From Prevotellaceae bacterium (lineage in GTDB: Bacteria > Bacteroidota > Bacteroidia > Bacteroidales > UBA932): 32,421 bases of DNA. Location: the NCBI GenBank assembly GCA_031289415.1, contig JAITPN010000065.1:1-32421 (forward strand), in the 5' to 3' direction. Shown here piece by piece: positions 1-7,349 of the stretch. The position numbers and the translations under genes were made by a program. The stretch's first letter is position 1. Each line of letters starts with the position of its first letter. The notes beneath the pieces are model-generated. The model saw only the letters and a list, made by a program, of their open reading frames with translations. It ran no database searches and had not been told where the DNA came from.

Positions 1-162
1 GAAGGAAGTCTTAGTTTTGACAATAGTAATTACGGCTTACCCAACAATCTTCAATGGAAAGTAAACGGATTGACACAAAATGTTACTTACACCGTGAAAA
101 TCACGAATGTTATGGTTGCCGGAGAAATTAAAAATTACGAATATACGTTCAGTTTTAAATAA
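1..162 (+). CDS. C-terminal end of an unknown protein (partial)
   Basis: The reading frame is open from the first base and stops at TAA 160-162, giving 53 residues of the end of a longer protein whose start lies outside the window. The fragment alternates hydrophobic and polar residues (for example YTVKITNV, then NYEYTFSFK at the very end), which suggests a beta-strand-rich, probably extracellular domain. I do not recognise the family. About 145 bases separate it from the next start codon at 307, so the downstream gene is probably a separate unit. Confidence 0.6.
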   Translation, partial: EGSLSFDNSNYGLPNNLQWKVNGLTQNVTYTVKITNVMVAGEIKNYEYTFSFK

Positions 163-273
163 AAATGGATTTTGAATGAGTGAATTTGAATTTATTCGTA
201 GTTCAAATTGTCATTTTTTCAAGTAAATAAGTGTTTTTTTTTTCAAAAAAATCGGAAATTCAAACATAATTTG

Positions 274-281
274 TATATTTG
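274..281 (+). promoter_or_regulatory. Bacteroidota -7 box, putative promoter of the Rpn gene
   Basis: TATATTTG fits the TAnnTTTG consensus of the Bacteroidota primary sigma factor and lies 25 bases before the ATG at 307. No clear TTTG is seen 19-20 bases further upstream, so the call rests on the -7 box and its position. If it is right, the longer in-frame start at 208 is upstream of the transcription start and cannot be used. Confidence 0.4.
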
Positions 282-306
282 CACTTTAAATAATAAACGG
301 CATAGA

Positions 307-1290
307 ATGGCAAACAAACAAAAAAGGCAGCATGACCCCCTCAATGACTATCTGTTTTTGAAGTACATGGGCGAAAAAGGTGATGAGAAGCAACTTCTGT
401 CATTCATTAATACTGTGCTGAAAAAAACAGGAAAAAGCGATTTAAAAGCAATAGAAATTCTTGAAGAGCATAAATTTTCAGCCGAAATATTAGGAGGAAA
501 AGAATGTGCTCTTGATGTACGCGCAAAATTTGACGACAAAACACATGTAAACATTGAAGTTCAGCTACGTAATAAAGGTAATATGTCTAAACGGACATTG
601 TATTATTGGAGTCGAGATTTTTCGTCAAGTCTTGACGTCGGACAGGATTACTTGGAATTGCCAAAAATAATCACCATCAATATCGTTAATTATGAACTCC
701 TTGATGGTCCGAACAGATTTCATACGAGTTACCGTATGCATGAAGACGACGAGCATGAATATCTTATGGACGATTCTGAAGAAGTGCACTTTATAGATAT
801 GGTGAAATTTCGCCGGATAAAAAATAAAGATATGGAGAATCCCATGCACCGGTGGTTAACATATTTTGATAAACATACAAAAAAAGAAATAATAGAGGAG
901 ATAATTAAAATGGATCCAGCAATTAAAGAAGCCGATGAAAAAATTCGGTATGTATTAGCCGATAAAGAAACTTTTCGCCTTTATGAAATGCGCGCAAAGG
1001 CGTTGTCCGATTACGTCAGCGGAATAAATGCCGCGAAAAGAGAAGGATTAAAAGAAGGCGAAGAGAGAGGCTTAAAGAAAGGCGAAGAGAGAGGCTTAAA
1101 AGAAGGCGAAGAGAAAGGTTTAAAGAAAGGCGAAGAGAGAGGTTTAAAGAAAGGCGAAGAGAAAGGTTTAAAGAAAGGCGAAGAGAAAGCAAGGGTAGAA
1201 ATCGCAAGAAAATTGAAAACTCTCAATCTTTCTTTTAATCAAATACAAGAAAGCACAGGTCTTTCGATAGAAGAAATTGAAAAGTTGTGA
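307..1290 (+). CDS. Rpn family PD-(D/E)XK nuclease / putative transposase
   Basis: This 327-residue protein belongs to the Rpn/PDDEXK group, often annotated as recombination-promoting nuclease or PD-(D/E)XK transposase. Members cut DNA and increase recombination in E. coli. The N-terminus has the family's DPLNDYLFLKYMG segment (residues 10-22). The nuclease core shows Asp70 followed by Glu84-Val-Gln86, matching the D...E-x-Q catalytic signature, then an RTLYYW stretch. Residues 247-294 are six copies of an 8-residue charged repeat (GLKEGEER-like), and the tail ends in a small helix-turn-helix-like LNLSFNQIQESTGLSIEEIEKL region. I chose ATG 307 (MANKQ) because the upstream extension from 208 is low-complexity and crosses the likely promoter. 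The last third is repeated downstream as a partial copy. Function in the host is inferred from the family only. Confidence 0.85.
   Translation: MANKQKRQHDPLNDYLFLKYMGEKGDEKQLLSFINTVLKKTGKSDLKAIEILEEHKFSAEILGGKECALDVRAKFDDKTHVNIEVQLRNKGNMSKRTLYYWSRDFSSSLDVGQDYLELPKIITINIVNYELLDGPNRFHTSYRMHEDDEHEYLMDDSEEVHFIDMVKFRRIKNKDMENPMHRWLTYFDKHTKKEIIEEIIKMDPAIKEADEKIRYVLADKETFRLYEMRAKALSDYVSGINAAKREGLKEGEERGLKKGEERGLKEGEEKGLKKGEERGLKKGEEKGLKKGEEKARVEIARKLKTLNLSFNQIQESTGLSIEEIEKL
1045..1188 (+). repeat. Six 24-bp tandem repeats inside the Rpn gene
   Basis: Six consecutive in-frame units of 24 bases start at 1045, 1069, 1093, 1117, 1141 and 1165. Each encodes Gly-Leu-Lys-(Lys/Glu)-(Glu/Lys)-Gly-Glu-Glu-(Lys/Arg) style residues. 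Units differ by one to three bases. Because the unit is a multiple of three, copy-number change keeps the frame. Such charged GLKEGEE linkers are common at the C-terminal end of this nuclease family. The downstream partial copy of the gene lacks the array and has a single degenerate unit. Confidence 0.9.
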
Positions 1291-1297
1291 TTTAGAA

Positions 1298-1555
1298 ATG
1301 GATACAGCAATTAAAGAAGATGAAAAAATTCGGTATATATTAGCCGATAAAGAAACTTTTCACCTTTATGAAATGCGTGCAAAGGCATTGTCCGATTACG
1401 TCAGCGGAATAAATGCCGCGAAAAGAGAAGGAGAAGAGAATGGATTTAAGAACGCAAGGGTAGAAATCGCAAGAAAATTGAAATCGTTTAATCTTTCTTT
1501 CACTCAAATACACGAAAGCACAGGTCTTTCGATAGAAGAAATTGAAAAGTTGTGA
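1298..1555 (+). pseudogene. Duplicated C-terminal fragment of the Rpn nuclease
   Basis: This 85-residue frame repeats the last third of the upstream nuclease: the DEKIRYILADKETF region, the YVSGINAAKREG junction and the same final GLSIEEIEKL. It lacks the whole PD-(D/E)XK catalytic core and has lost five of the six charged repeats. The frame is intact from an ATG at 1298, so a small protein with the helical tail could be made, but it has no nuclease residues. I treat it as a duplication remnant. An alternative is a retained regulatory or competing C-terminal domain. It ends seven bases before plsY. Confidence 0.6.
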
Positions 1556-1562
1556 TTTAGAA

Positions 1563-2234
1563 ATGAATATTATGTATTTTTTATGGTTGGCGGCAGCTTA
1601 TCTTTTAGGCTCTATATCAAGCGCTGTGTGGGTTGCACGAACGATACACGGGATTAATATCAGAGAACACGGTAGCGGAAACGCCGGAGCGACAAATATA
1701 CTGAGAGTCTTAGGTCCCAGAGCCGCTTTGCCGGTTTTTATCTTCGATTTTCTGAAAGGATTGGCGGCAGTGCAATTCATTCGGTTTACGCACCTGCACT
1801 TCTTGCACTTAGCGGATAATCTCGACCCGTATATGGCAAATTTATACACAGGCTACGAAATTGCGCTTGGAATTTGCGCCGTTCTCGGACATATTTTCCC
1901 GATATTCGCCTCATTTAGAGGAGGAAAAGGAGTAGCTACAATTGCGGGAGTGCTCGTTGCTATCTCTCCGGCTCCCATGTTGCTGTCTCTTACGGTGTTT
2001 CTGATAACGCTTCTTATCACTCGTTATGTTTCTTTAGGGTCAATCATGGCAGCAATCTCGTTTCCCATTTTCGTGATATTCCTGTTTGGAATGATACTAA
2101 AACCGGAAATAACCCTTACTCTGAAATGTTTCAGCCTGATAGCATCAACAATGATAATAATTACACACAGAAAAAATATTACCCGATTGAGAGATGGAAC
2201 CGAAAATAAAATATCGTTAAAAAAAAATAATTGA
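1563..2234 (+). CDS. plsY: Glycerol-3-phosphate acyltransferase PlsY
   Basis: PlsY is the integral membrane enzyme that moves an acyl group from acyl-phosphate to glycerol-3-phosphate, the first step of phospholipid synthesis. The 223-residue product has a hydrophobic N-terminus (YFLWLAAAYLLGSISSAVWV), the motif REHGSGNAGATN near residues 35-46, and GHIFPIFASFRGGKGVAT near residues 113-130, both catalytic or phosphate-binding loops of the family, with several further membrane segments. I chose ATG 1563; ATG 1572 is also possible. Its upstream 20 bases are identical to those before the duplicated Rpn fragment, so translation may be coupled to that fragment. The C-terminus is lysine-rich and cytoplasmic in type. 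Confidence 0.93.
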   Translation: MNIMYFLWLAAAYLLGSISSAVWVARTIHGINIREHGSGNAGATNILRVLGPRAALPVFIFDFLKGLAAVQFIRFTHLHFLHLADNLDPYMANLYTGYEIALGICAVLGHIFPIFASFRGGKGVATIAGVLVAISPAPMLLSLTVFLITLLITRYVSLGSIMAAISFPIFVIFLFGMILKPEITLTLKCFSLIASTMIIITHRKNITRLRDGTENKISLKKNN

Positions 2235-2311
2235 GAAATTGATTATTAAATATTTAGTATATTTTATTTTAAAAACATAAAATATTGTAGTAGGAATATA
2301 AAAATAATTCT

Positions 2312-2319
2312 TACCTTTA
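2312..2319 (+). promoter_or_regulatory. Possible -7 box upstream of purH
   Basis: TACCTTTA matches TAnnTTTG except for the last base and lies 64 bases before the purH ATG, in an AT-rich intergenic stretch of about 150 bases. No good -33 TTTG is found at the expected distance, so this is a weak call. It would drive purH and mreB together. Confidence 0.3.
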
Positions 2320-2382
2320 TGGTTGCAAAATGAACAATTTTTATGCGTTAATTAATTGATTAAAAGAAATATATAAAGAACA

Positions 2383-3903
2383 ATGAGTCATAAAAAAATT
2401 AAATCTGCTCTGATTTCAGTCTATTATAAGGACAATCTTGAGAAAGTAATAGAAATTCTCCAAAAGCACGGAGTTACTATATATTCGACAGGAGGGACAT
2501 TTGATTTCATAAAAAACATTACCGAAGTTCGTTCGGTAGAGAGTCTTACAGGATATCCTTCGATTTTGGGCGGTAGAGTGAAAACTCTTCATCCTAAAGT
2601 TTTTGGAGGTATATTAAGCCGCCGGGATAACGATTCGGATAAAACGGATTTGGCAAAATACGAAATTCCTGAAATAGACCTTATTATCGTAGATTTGTAT
2701 CCCTTTTCCGAAACTCTGGCTTCGGGCGCTACTCAGGAAGAAATTATTGAAAAAATAGATATCGGCGGAATTTCGCTGATTCGGGCGGCGGCAAAAAACT
2801 TTAAGGATACTCTAATTGTGTCATCCCGTGACCAATATTCTTCGTTGGTGGAGTTGCTTGAATCGAAAAACGGAGCAACCGATTTGGAAGACAGAATACG
2901 GTATGCCGCTGATGCTTTCGAAATTACAACAACTTACGATAGAAATATCTCGGACTATTTTGCTTCATTGCTGAATAAGGAAAAATTCACTCTAAATATT
3001 TCACCATCGAATAAATTACGTTATGGCGAAAATCCGCATCAAAAAGGAGTATTCTTCGGGAAATTAGACGAAATATTTACTCAACTGCATGGAAAAGAGA
3101 TATCTTACAACAATCTTTTGGATATAGACGCCGCGTTTGCTCTGATCAACGATTTCAAAGAACCTACTTATGCCGTCATTAAACATAATAATGCTTGTGG
3201 TTGCGCTTCGGATGCTAACCCTTTGGAAGCATGGAAAAAAGCCTTGGCTGGAGATCCCGTATCGGCTTTCGGAGGAATAATTATCACAAACACTTCGGTC
3301 GATAAGCAAGTAGCAGAAGAGATTAACAAATTGTTTTTCGAAATAATCCTCGCTCCCGAATATTCCGGTGAAGCTCTGGATATATTTAAGACTAAAAAGA
3401 ACAGAATTATCCTGAATATCAAATCAAATAACCGTCCAAAAGAGCAATTCCGCTCTATTCTGAATGGTGTTTTGGTTCAGGACATCGATAGTGTTTCCGA
3501 AGATGCTTCATACCTGAAACCGGTTACAAAAAAAGAGCCTACAGTACAGGAAATAAGTGATTTGCTCTTTGCAAACAAATTGGTGAAACATTCAAAATCG
3601 AATACTATTGTATTAGTAAAAGACGGTCGGCTGCTGGCAAGCGGCGTCGGTCAGACCTCAAGGGTTGATGCACTGAAACAGGCGATTGAGAAGGCAAAAA
3701 GTTTCGGATTTTCCTTGTCGGGAGCGGTTATGGCTTCCGATGCATTTTTCCCTTTCCCTGATTGTGTCGAAATAGCTTCAAAAGAGGGTATTACATCTGT
3801 AATCCAACCGGGAGGCTCTGTACGCGACCAGGAAACCATTGATTTTTGCGACAGTGCAGGTATCTCAATGGTGATTACCGGATATAGACATTTTAAACAT
3901 TGA
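2383..3903 (+). CDS. purH: Bifunctional AICAR formyltransferase / IMP cyclohydrolase
   Basis: PurH catalyses the last two steps of de novo purine synthesis: AICAR plus 10-formyl-THF gives FAICAR, which is then closed to IMP. The 506 residues match the usual family length. The N-terminal MGS-like cyclohydrolase domain contains TIYSTGGT (residues 32-39) and GGRVKTLHPKVFGGI (63-77). The formyltransferase domain contains LRYGENPHQ near residue 212, VIKHNNACGCA near 266 with the catalytic Lys-His pair, and the family C-terminus ending ITGYRHFKH. The start ATG at 2383 follows an A-rich leader. The gene runs 34 bases before mreB, so the two are probably cotranscribed, an association commonly seen in Bacteroidota. 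Confidence 0.96.
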   Translation: MSHKKIKSALISVYYKDNLEKVIEILQKHGVTIYSTGGTFDFIKNITEVRSVESLTGYPSILGGRVKTLHPKVFGGILSRRDNDSDKTDLAKYEIPEIDLIIVDLYPFSETLASGATQEEIIEKIDIGGISLIRAAAKNFKDTLIVSSRDQYSSLVELLESKNGATDLEDRIRYAADAFEITTTYDRNISDYFASLLNKEKFTLNISPSNKLRYGENPHQKGVFFGKLDEIFTQLHGKEISYNNLLDIDAAFALINDFKEPTYAVIKHNNACGCASDANPLEAWKKALAGDPVSAFGGIIITNTSVDKQVAEEINKLFFEIILAPEYSGEALDIFKTKKNRIILNIKSNNRPKEQFRSILNGVLVQDIDSVSEDASYLKPVTKKEPTVQEISDLLFANKLVKHSKSNTIVLVKDGRLLASGVGQTSRVDALKQAIEKAKSFGFSLSGAVMASDAFFPFPDCVEIASKEGITSVIQPGGSVRDQETIDFCDSAGISMVITGYRHFKH

Positions 3904-3937
3904 AATAGAATTAATTATATTAATAAATTAAAATAAA

Positions 3938-4960
3938 ATGGCGTTTTCTTTTTTAACTCAAGATCTTGCAATGGATTTGGGTACAGCGAACACAATAATC
4001 ATACACAATGATAAAATCGTTGTTGACCAGCCTTCGATTGTAGCTATTGACCAAAATACGGGAAAAACTATAGCTATCGGAGAAACTGCACGGCAGATGC
4101 ACGGAAAAACTCATAAAAATATTAAAACCGTGCGTCCTCTAAGAGATGGAGTAATCGCTGATTTCGAGGCTGCTGAACAAATGATTAGAGGTATGATTAA
4201 AATGATACCTACAAAATCGCGGCTTTTTACTCCGTCATTACGTATGGTAATTTGTATCCCGTCGGGAAGTACCGAAGTGGAAATAAGGGCAGTACGCGAC
4301 TCTGCCGACCAAGCCGGCAGTCGTGAAGTTCATCTGATACACGAACCTATGGCTGCCGCTCTGGGTATTGGCGTTGACGTCGAAGCTCCGATTGGAAACA
4401 TGGTGGTGGATATAGGCGGCGGAACAACCGAAATCGCGGTTATCTCTCTCGGCGGAATTGTCTGCAATATGAGTATAAGAGTCGCCGGAGATGATTTTAC
4501 TTCAGATATACAGCAATATATGCGTCAACAACACAATCTGAAAGTAGGCGAAGGGACAGCTGAGGAAATAAAAATCAGAGTAGGCTCAGCGTTGACCGAA
4601 CTGGAATCTCCTCCCGATGATTATAGTGTAAGAGGTCCGAACCTGATGACTTCGTTACCGGTGGAAATACCTGTTAATTACGAAGAAATAGCCCATTGCC
4701 TCGATAAATCACTGATGAAAGTTGAAGCGGCGATTATGACTGTTCTTGAACAAACTCCGCCCGAATTGTATGCCGATATCGTAGGAAACGGTATATATCT
4801 GACTGGTGGCGGCGCGCTGTTGAGAGGATTGGATAAACGATTGAAAGAGAAGATCAATATCGAATTTAAAGTTGTCGAAAATCCTTTGCTTGCCGTTGCT
4901 CGCGGAGCCGGTATTGCTATGAAAAATATAGGAAAAGGAGTTCCTTATTTATTCAGATAA
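3938..4960 (+). CDS. mreB: Rod shape-determining actin homologue MreB
   Basis: MreB polymerises under the inner membrane and guides lateral wall synthesis in rod-shaped cells. The 340-residue protein has the actin-fold phosphate-1 loop DLGTANT (residues 13-19), the second phosphate loop VDIGGGTTEIAV near residue 154, the adenosine motif LTGGGALLRGLD near residue 287, and the short hydrophobic N-terminus (MAFSFLTQDLAMDLG) typical of membrane-binding MreB. It follows purH by 34 bases. In many Bacteroidota mreC, mreD and a class B PBP follow mreB; here a hairpin terminator comes 21 bases after the stop and the next gene is an unrelated broken phosphoesterase on the other strand. Confidence 0.96.
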   Translation: MAFSFLTQDLAMDLGTANTIIIHNDKIVVDQPSIVAIDQNTGKTIAIGETARQMHGKTHKNIKTVRPLRDGVIADFEAAEQMIRGMIKMIPTKSRLFTPSLRMVICIPSGSTEVEIRAVRDSADQAGSREVHLIHEPMAAALGIGVDVEAPIGNMVVDIGGGTTEIAVISLGGIVCNMSIRVAGDDFTSDIQQYMRQQHNLKVGEGTAEEIKIRVGSALTELESPPDDYSVRGPNLMTSLPVEIPVNYEEIAHCLDKSLMKVEAAIMTVLEQTPPELYADIVGNGIYLTGGGALLRGLDKRLKEKINIEFKVVENPLLAVARGAGIAMKNIGKGVPYLFR

Positions 4961-4981
4961 TTCCGGATTATTTAATATAAT

Positions 4982-5022
4982 AAACAAACATTCTGTATCT
5001 TGCGGATACGAAATGTTTGTTT
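4982..5022 (+). terminator. Intrinsic terminator after mreB
   Basis: An 11-bp stem, AAACAAACATT at 4982-4992 against AATGTTTGTTT at 5012-5022, encloses a second 5-bp stem GTATC-TTGCG-GATAC. The right arm is followed by a T-rich TTTG repeat (GTTTGTTTG). The outer stem is AT-rich, but the position directly after mreB and the T-rich tail fit a rho-independent terminator. It also lies at the end of the converging phosphoesterase pseudogene, so it may serve both directions. Confidence 0.7.
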
Positions 5023-5043
5023 GTTTGTTTGTTATTCAAATAT

Positions 5044-5993
5044 TTATTTCAGAACAATTTCTATCACTGGGATTTCGTAATTCGGTTTATTTCTTTCCAC
5101 GTATGTTCGCAATGCTTTGACCCGGATGCTACTAATCGCAATGCTTTTGTTTATAATCTTTTCCTTTTTATAGAAAACGTTTTTTCAATTTCCACTTCAA
5201 TAATATAAGGATGCTCGCCAGTATGCTCATTTCCCACAGAAGCACAAACACTTTTTCCAAGATAATCAGGGAAAACTTCCGTGTTCCGGATAGTATCATG
5301 AATGCCCATGTAAAGAGAGCAAAGGTTGTCGTTTTTCAATGAATTTTCTCACAGCTTTGCTTCCGACATGAATGAGTTTACCATTTTTTTCTTTTGTATA
5401 ATCACAGTTGGTATTATAAGGTGGAGCATGAGTTATAAGAATAAGTTTGTCATTGGGAATATTTGATGTTATCTTCTCAATATCTTCCTCTATTGAATAA
5501 AGTTTCATATCTTCAAAAATATTTTTTTAATTTTAAAATCATCCCCTTTGCTAATAAATCCCTCTTTCAAGGTTTCTTTACGCAGATTTCTCCCTGTATG
5601 ATTTTCCAAATCCCTTTTTTCCCAATCTTTCCACACAAAAGGCGTATAAGGAACAAAAGGATATCCTGCAAAATAAAAACCATACAGGAACACAGATTGA
5701 TTGTTAAAAAGTTTGAACCCAACGCTCTCTTGAGAATCTTGCAGAAAAGATTCATTTGACCTAAAGTCATCATTTCCCATGATTATTAAAATATTTTTGT
5801 TTTTGTTTATGAGAGGAAACAAAGATTCTTTCAAAAACATTCGTTGAAAAAAAGGGGTTCGTGATTTTTCATCTTTAGGAGTCAAATCGCCTCCAAAAAT
5901 GATTGTGGAAATATCATTTTTTTCAGCATACATAAATACTTTCTCGTATTGAAGTATGTTTCCGTGTAAATCAGCTGTAAAAATAAACTTCAT
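5044..5993 (-). pseudogene. Metallophosphoesterase, broken by three frameshifts
   Basis: Read on the minus strand, a calcineurin-like phosphoesterase is spread over four frames. The first piece (5993 to about 5520) has FTADLHGN, FGGDL and MGNDD, the metal-binding blocks I-III. The second (from about 5517) has ITHAPPY and SLHG. The third (from about 5302) has IHDTIRNTE and SVGNEHTGEHP, so the expected GHIHD metal motif is split by an indel near 5302. The fourth (from about 5180) runs to a TAA at 5044. The joins near 5520 and 5180 lie at A/T homopolymers; restoring one base at each makes a continuous protein of about 316 residues. Members hydrolyse phosphomono- or diesters with two metal ions. 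The breaks could be decay or base-calling errors in homopolymers. The start overlaps the upstream 49-aa ORF by ATGA. Confidence 0.75.
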
Positions 5994-6139
5994 TTTACCT
6001 CCGCATCATAAATAGTAACTTTGCTAAAATTGCTGAGGTATCCTAAATTACGCCACGTGCGAAACATCGTTTCATCGAACTCTTTTTTGCCTTCTTCATA
6101 CCTATCTTCGGTTGTTTTCTTTTTACTAAAAACACTCAT
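5990..6139 (-). CDS. Small 49-aa protein coupled to the phosphoesterase
   Basis: This ORF starts at ATG 6139 with MSVFSKKKTTEDRYEEGKK and ends with VTIYDAEVK. Its TGA overlaps the ATG of the phosphoesterase (ATGA, 5990-5993), the classic arrangement for translational coupling. The product is charged and helical in its first half, without a signal peptide or membrane segment. I do not recognise it. A TACCTTTG box at 6164-6171 lies 25 bases before the start, which supports real expression. The partner gene is now frameshifted, so this may be the surviving first gene of a decaying pair. Confidence 0.5.
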   Translation of the reverse strand: MSVFSKKKTTEDRYEEGKKEFDETMFRTWRNLGYLSNFSKVTIYDAEVK

Positions 6140-6163
6140 AATACTGTTCCTTAATTAATATTA

Positions 6164-6171
6164 CAAAGGTA
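6164..6171 (-). promoter_or_regulatory. -7 box for the 49-aa ORF and phosphoesterase
   Basis: On the minus strand the sequence is TACCTTTG, a perfect TAnnTTTG box, 25 bases before the ATG at 6139. A -33 TTTG at 19-20 bases is not evident. Confidence 0.5.
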
Positions 6172-6219
6172 ATCATTTATTGTTTTTGCCGTGCTGATTT
6201 TAGCAGGTTAACCCCCTAT

Positions 6220-6261
6220 TTATCGTGAAAATTATTAAAAATATCATTATTTTCACGATAA
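6220..6261. repeat. Perfect 13-bp inverted repeat in the intergenic region
   Basis: TTATCGTGAAAAT at 6220-6232 and ATTTTCACGATAA at 6249-6261 are perfect reverse complements, separated by 16 AT-rich bases. The element is downstream of the ECF operon (ending at 6307) and upstream of the promoter at 6164-6171. No T-run follows on either strand, so it could be a weak terminator for the operon or an operator for the promoter about 50 bases away. Confidence 0.6.
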
Positions 6262-6306
6262 TCTATCAATATCATCCATTAGCCTCTAAATCTTTTGAAA
6301 AAATCG

Positions 6307-6855
6307 TTATTCCCGCCGAATACTCTGCAGCAGCAATCTCTTAAACTGTTCTTCCGTTATATATAGCCGTCCTACTTTTTGTATCGGCAATATTTCCTGA
6401 AACTTTTTGTAGTATTCCTGAAACAAGGCTTCTTCTTTGGTAAAGCTTGTCGTATAAATGTCAAGTTGGGTTTTCATATCTTTTCCGTTATCCATATCGT
6501 CCATATCGGAAATGCGGCGCAATGCTTGCCGTCGTCCGCGAATGACGGCTTCGTTTTTTTCCACATATTCATTGTAAAGAGGCCAGAATTTTTCGGCTTC
6601 TTTCACCGTCAATTCAATATTGTTGGAAAAGTACGCTATTTTCTGGCTTTTCAGCTTGTCGTGGCGCGACTCGAATGAGCCTTCCATGTTGCCTTCCATA
6701 CGGAATAAAAAACTTGAACTTGACCCTATTACATTGCCTTGCGGGTCGCGGAGAATGGTACGGGCGGTGTCGATGCGGAAAACCCCTACTTGCGCCGAAA
6801 GTTGTACGGCTGCGATGAACAGTGTGCCTGTAACGATAAATTTCAGTGTACGCAT
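6307..6855 (-). CDS. Exported Spy/CpxP-like protein of the ECF operon
   Basis: The 182-residue product begins with a signal peptide (MRTLKFIVTGTLFIAAVQLSAQ), so it is exported. From about residue 67 it has the pattern KLKSQKIAYFSNNIELTVKEAEKFWPLYNEY followed by a charged helical stretch, as in Bacteroidota proteins annotated as sensors of ECF sigma factors or Spy/CpxP-like periplasmic proteins. It is the third gene after the ECF sigma factor and the membrane protein, separated by 16 bases from the latter. The likely role is sensing or buffering envelope stress for that sigma factor, which is inference from context and weak family resemblance. Confidence 0.7.
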   Translation of the reverse strand: MRTLKFIVTGTLFIAAVQLSAQVGVFRIDTARTILRDPQGNVIGSSSSFLFRMEGNMEGSFESRHDKLKSQKIAYFSNNIELTVKEAEKFWPLYNEYVEKNEAVIRGRRQALRRISDMDDMDNGKDMKTQLDIYTTSFTKEEALFQEYYKKFQEILPIQKVGRLYITEEQFKRLLLQSIRRE

Positions 6856-6871
6856 ATTTTTATGAATAATT

Positions 6872-7306
6872 TTATTCTAAAGAGGCAATATCGGCTAAAC
6901 TCATACGGGTTGAAGCCAAGTAATTAATAATATCTTCGGTATTTACCGAGTGGTCGTTTGTTTCATCACTGTGGATGACATGCAGCGCAGTTTCTTCGTT
7001 CAGGTGCTTCATATCAAGCGATGCGGCGTAAAAATCTTCGAGCGATGCAGGCACGGCAGGGTCCGTGGCAGGCGACAGACTGTCGAGCAGGCGCACGCCG
7101 CCGTAGCCGGCTATGACCAGCGCTACGAAGCCTGCGGCAAAAGCCATTTGCGGGCGCAACGCTTGCCGCCATGAAAGCGGAGGTTGCCGCTTGGCTGCCG
7201 CCACAGTTTCTATAATCCTAACAGACAATGATTCAAAATACCCATCGGGGGTAGTGAAAGCGTTCCGTCGGAACTCATCGGTCAATGTAAAATTTTTCTT
7301 TTTCAT
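6872..7306 (-). CDS. Anti-sigma-like membrane protein
   Basis: This 144-residue protein lies 43 bases after the ECF sigma factor gene. Residues 18-31 (TTPDGYFESLSVRI) match the short PxGYFxxL motif found at the start of many Bacteroidota proteins next to ECF sigma factors. One membrane helix follows at residues 54-75 (MAFAAGFVALVIAGYGGVRLL), and the rest would be periplasmic. This one-helix layout and gene order fit an anti-sigma factor holding the upstream sigma factor at the membrane, but no zinc-binding anti-sigma motif is present. The role is inferred. Confidence 0.65.
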   Translation of the reverse strand: MKKKNFTLTDEFRRNAFTTPDGYFESLSVRIIETVAAAKRQPPLSWRQALRPQMAFAAGFVALVIAGYGGVRLLDSLSPATDPAVPASLEDFYAASLDMKHLNEETALHVIHSDETNDHSVNTEDIINYLASTRMSLADIASLE

Positions 7307-7349
7307 ATCACTTATGCTACTTAGACATTCCGGTGTAAAAAAGGTTTAA

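Larger units (their letters stand above)
910..1562 (+). repeat. Tandem duplication of the 3' end of the Rpn gene
   Basis: The stretch from ATG 910 to just before 1298 is repeated, with the 24-bp array collapsed, from ATG 1298 to 1562. Both units begin with ATGGAT(C/A)CAGCAATTAAAGAA and both end with the same GAAAAGTTGTGATTTAGAA, which sits directly before an ATG (1298 for the second unit, 1563 for plsY). The copies differ at scattered bases, so the event is not recent. The shared segment puts identical bases before the second unit and before plsY. Confidence 0.85.

Noticed and set aside
208..306. N-terminal extension of the Rpn nuclease from ATG 208
   Set aside because: It is Phe/Lys-rich low-complexity sequence crossing the TATATTTG box; ATG 307 matches the usual family start.
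1045..1188. Regular short repeats as a possible CRISPR array
   Set aside because: The 24-bp units are directly adjacent without spacers and lie in frame inside a protein gene.
5017..5208. 63-aa plus-strand ORF after mreB
   Set aside because: It begins within the terminator arm and overlaps the minus-strand phosphoesterase tail, which has clear family similarity in its frames.
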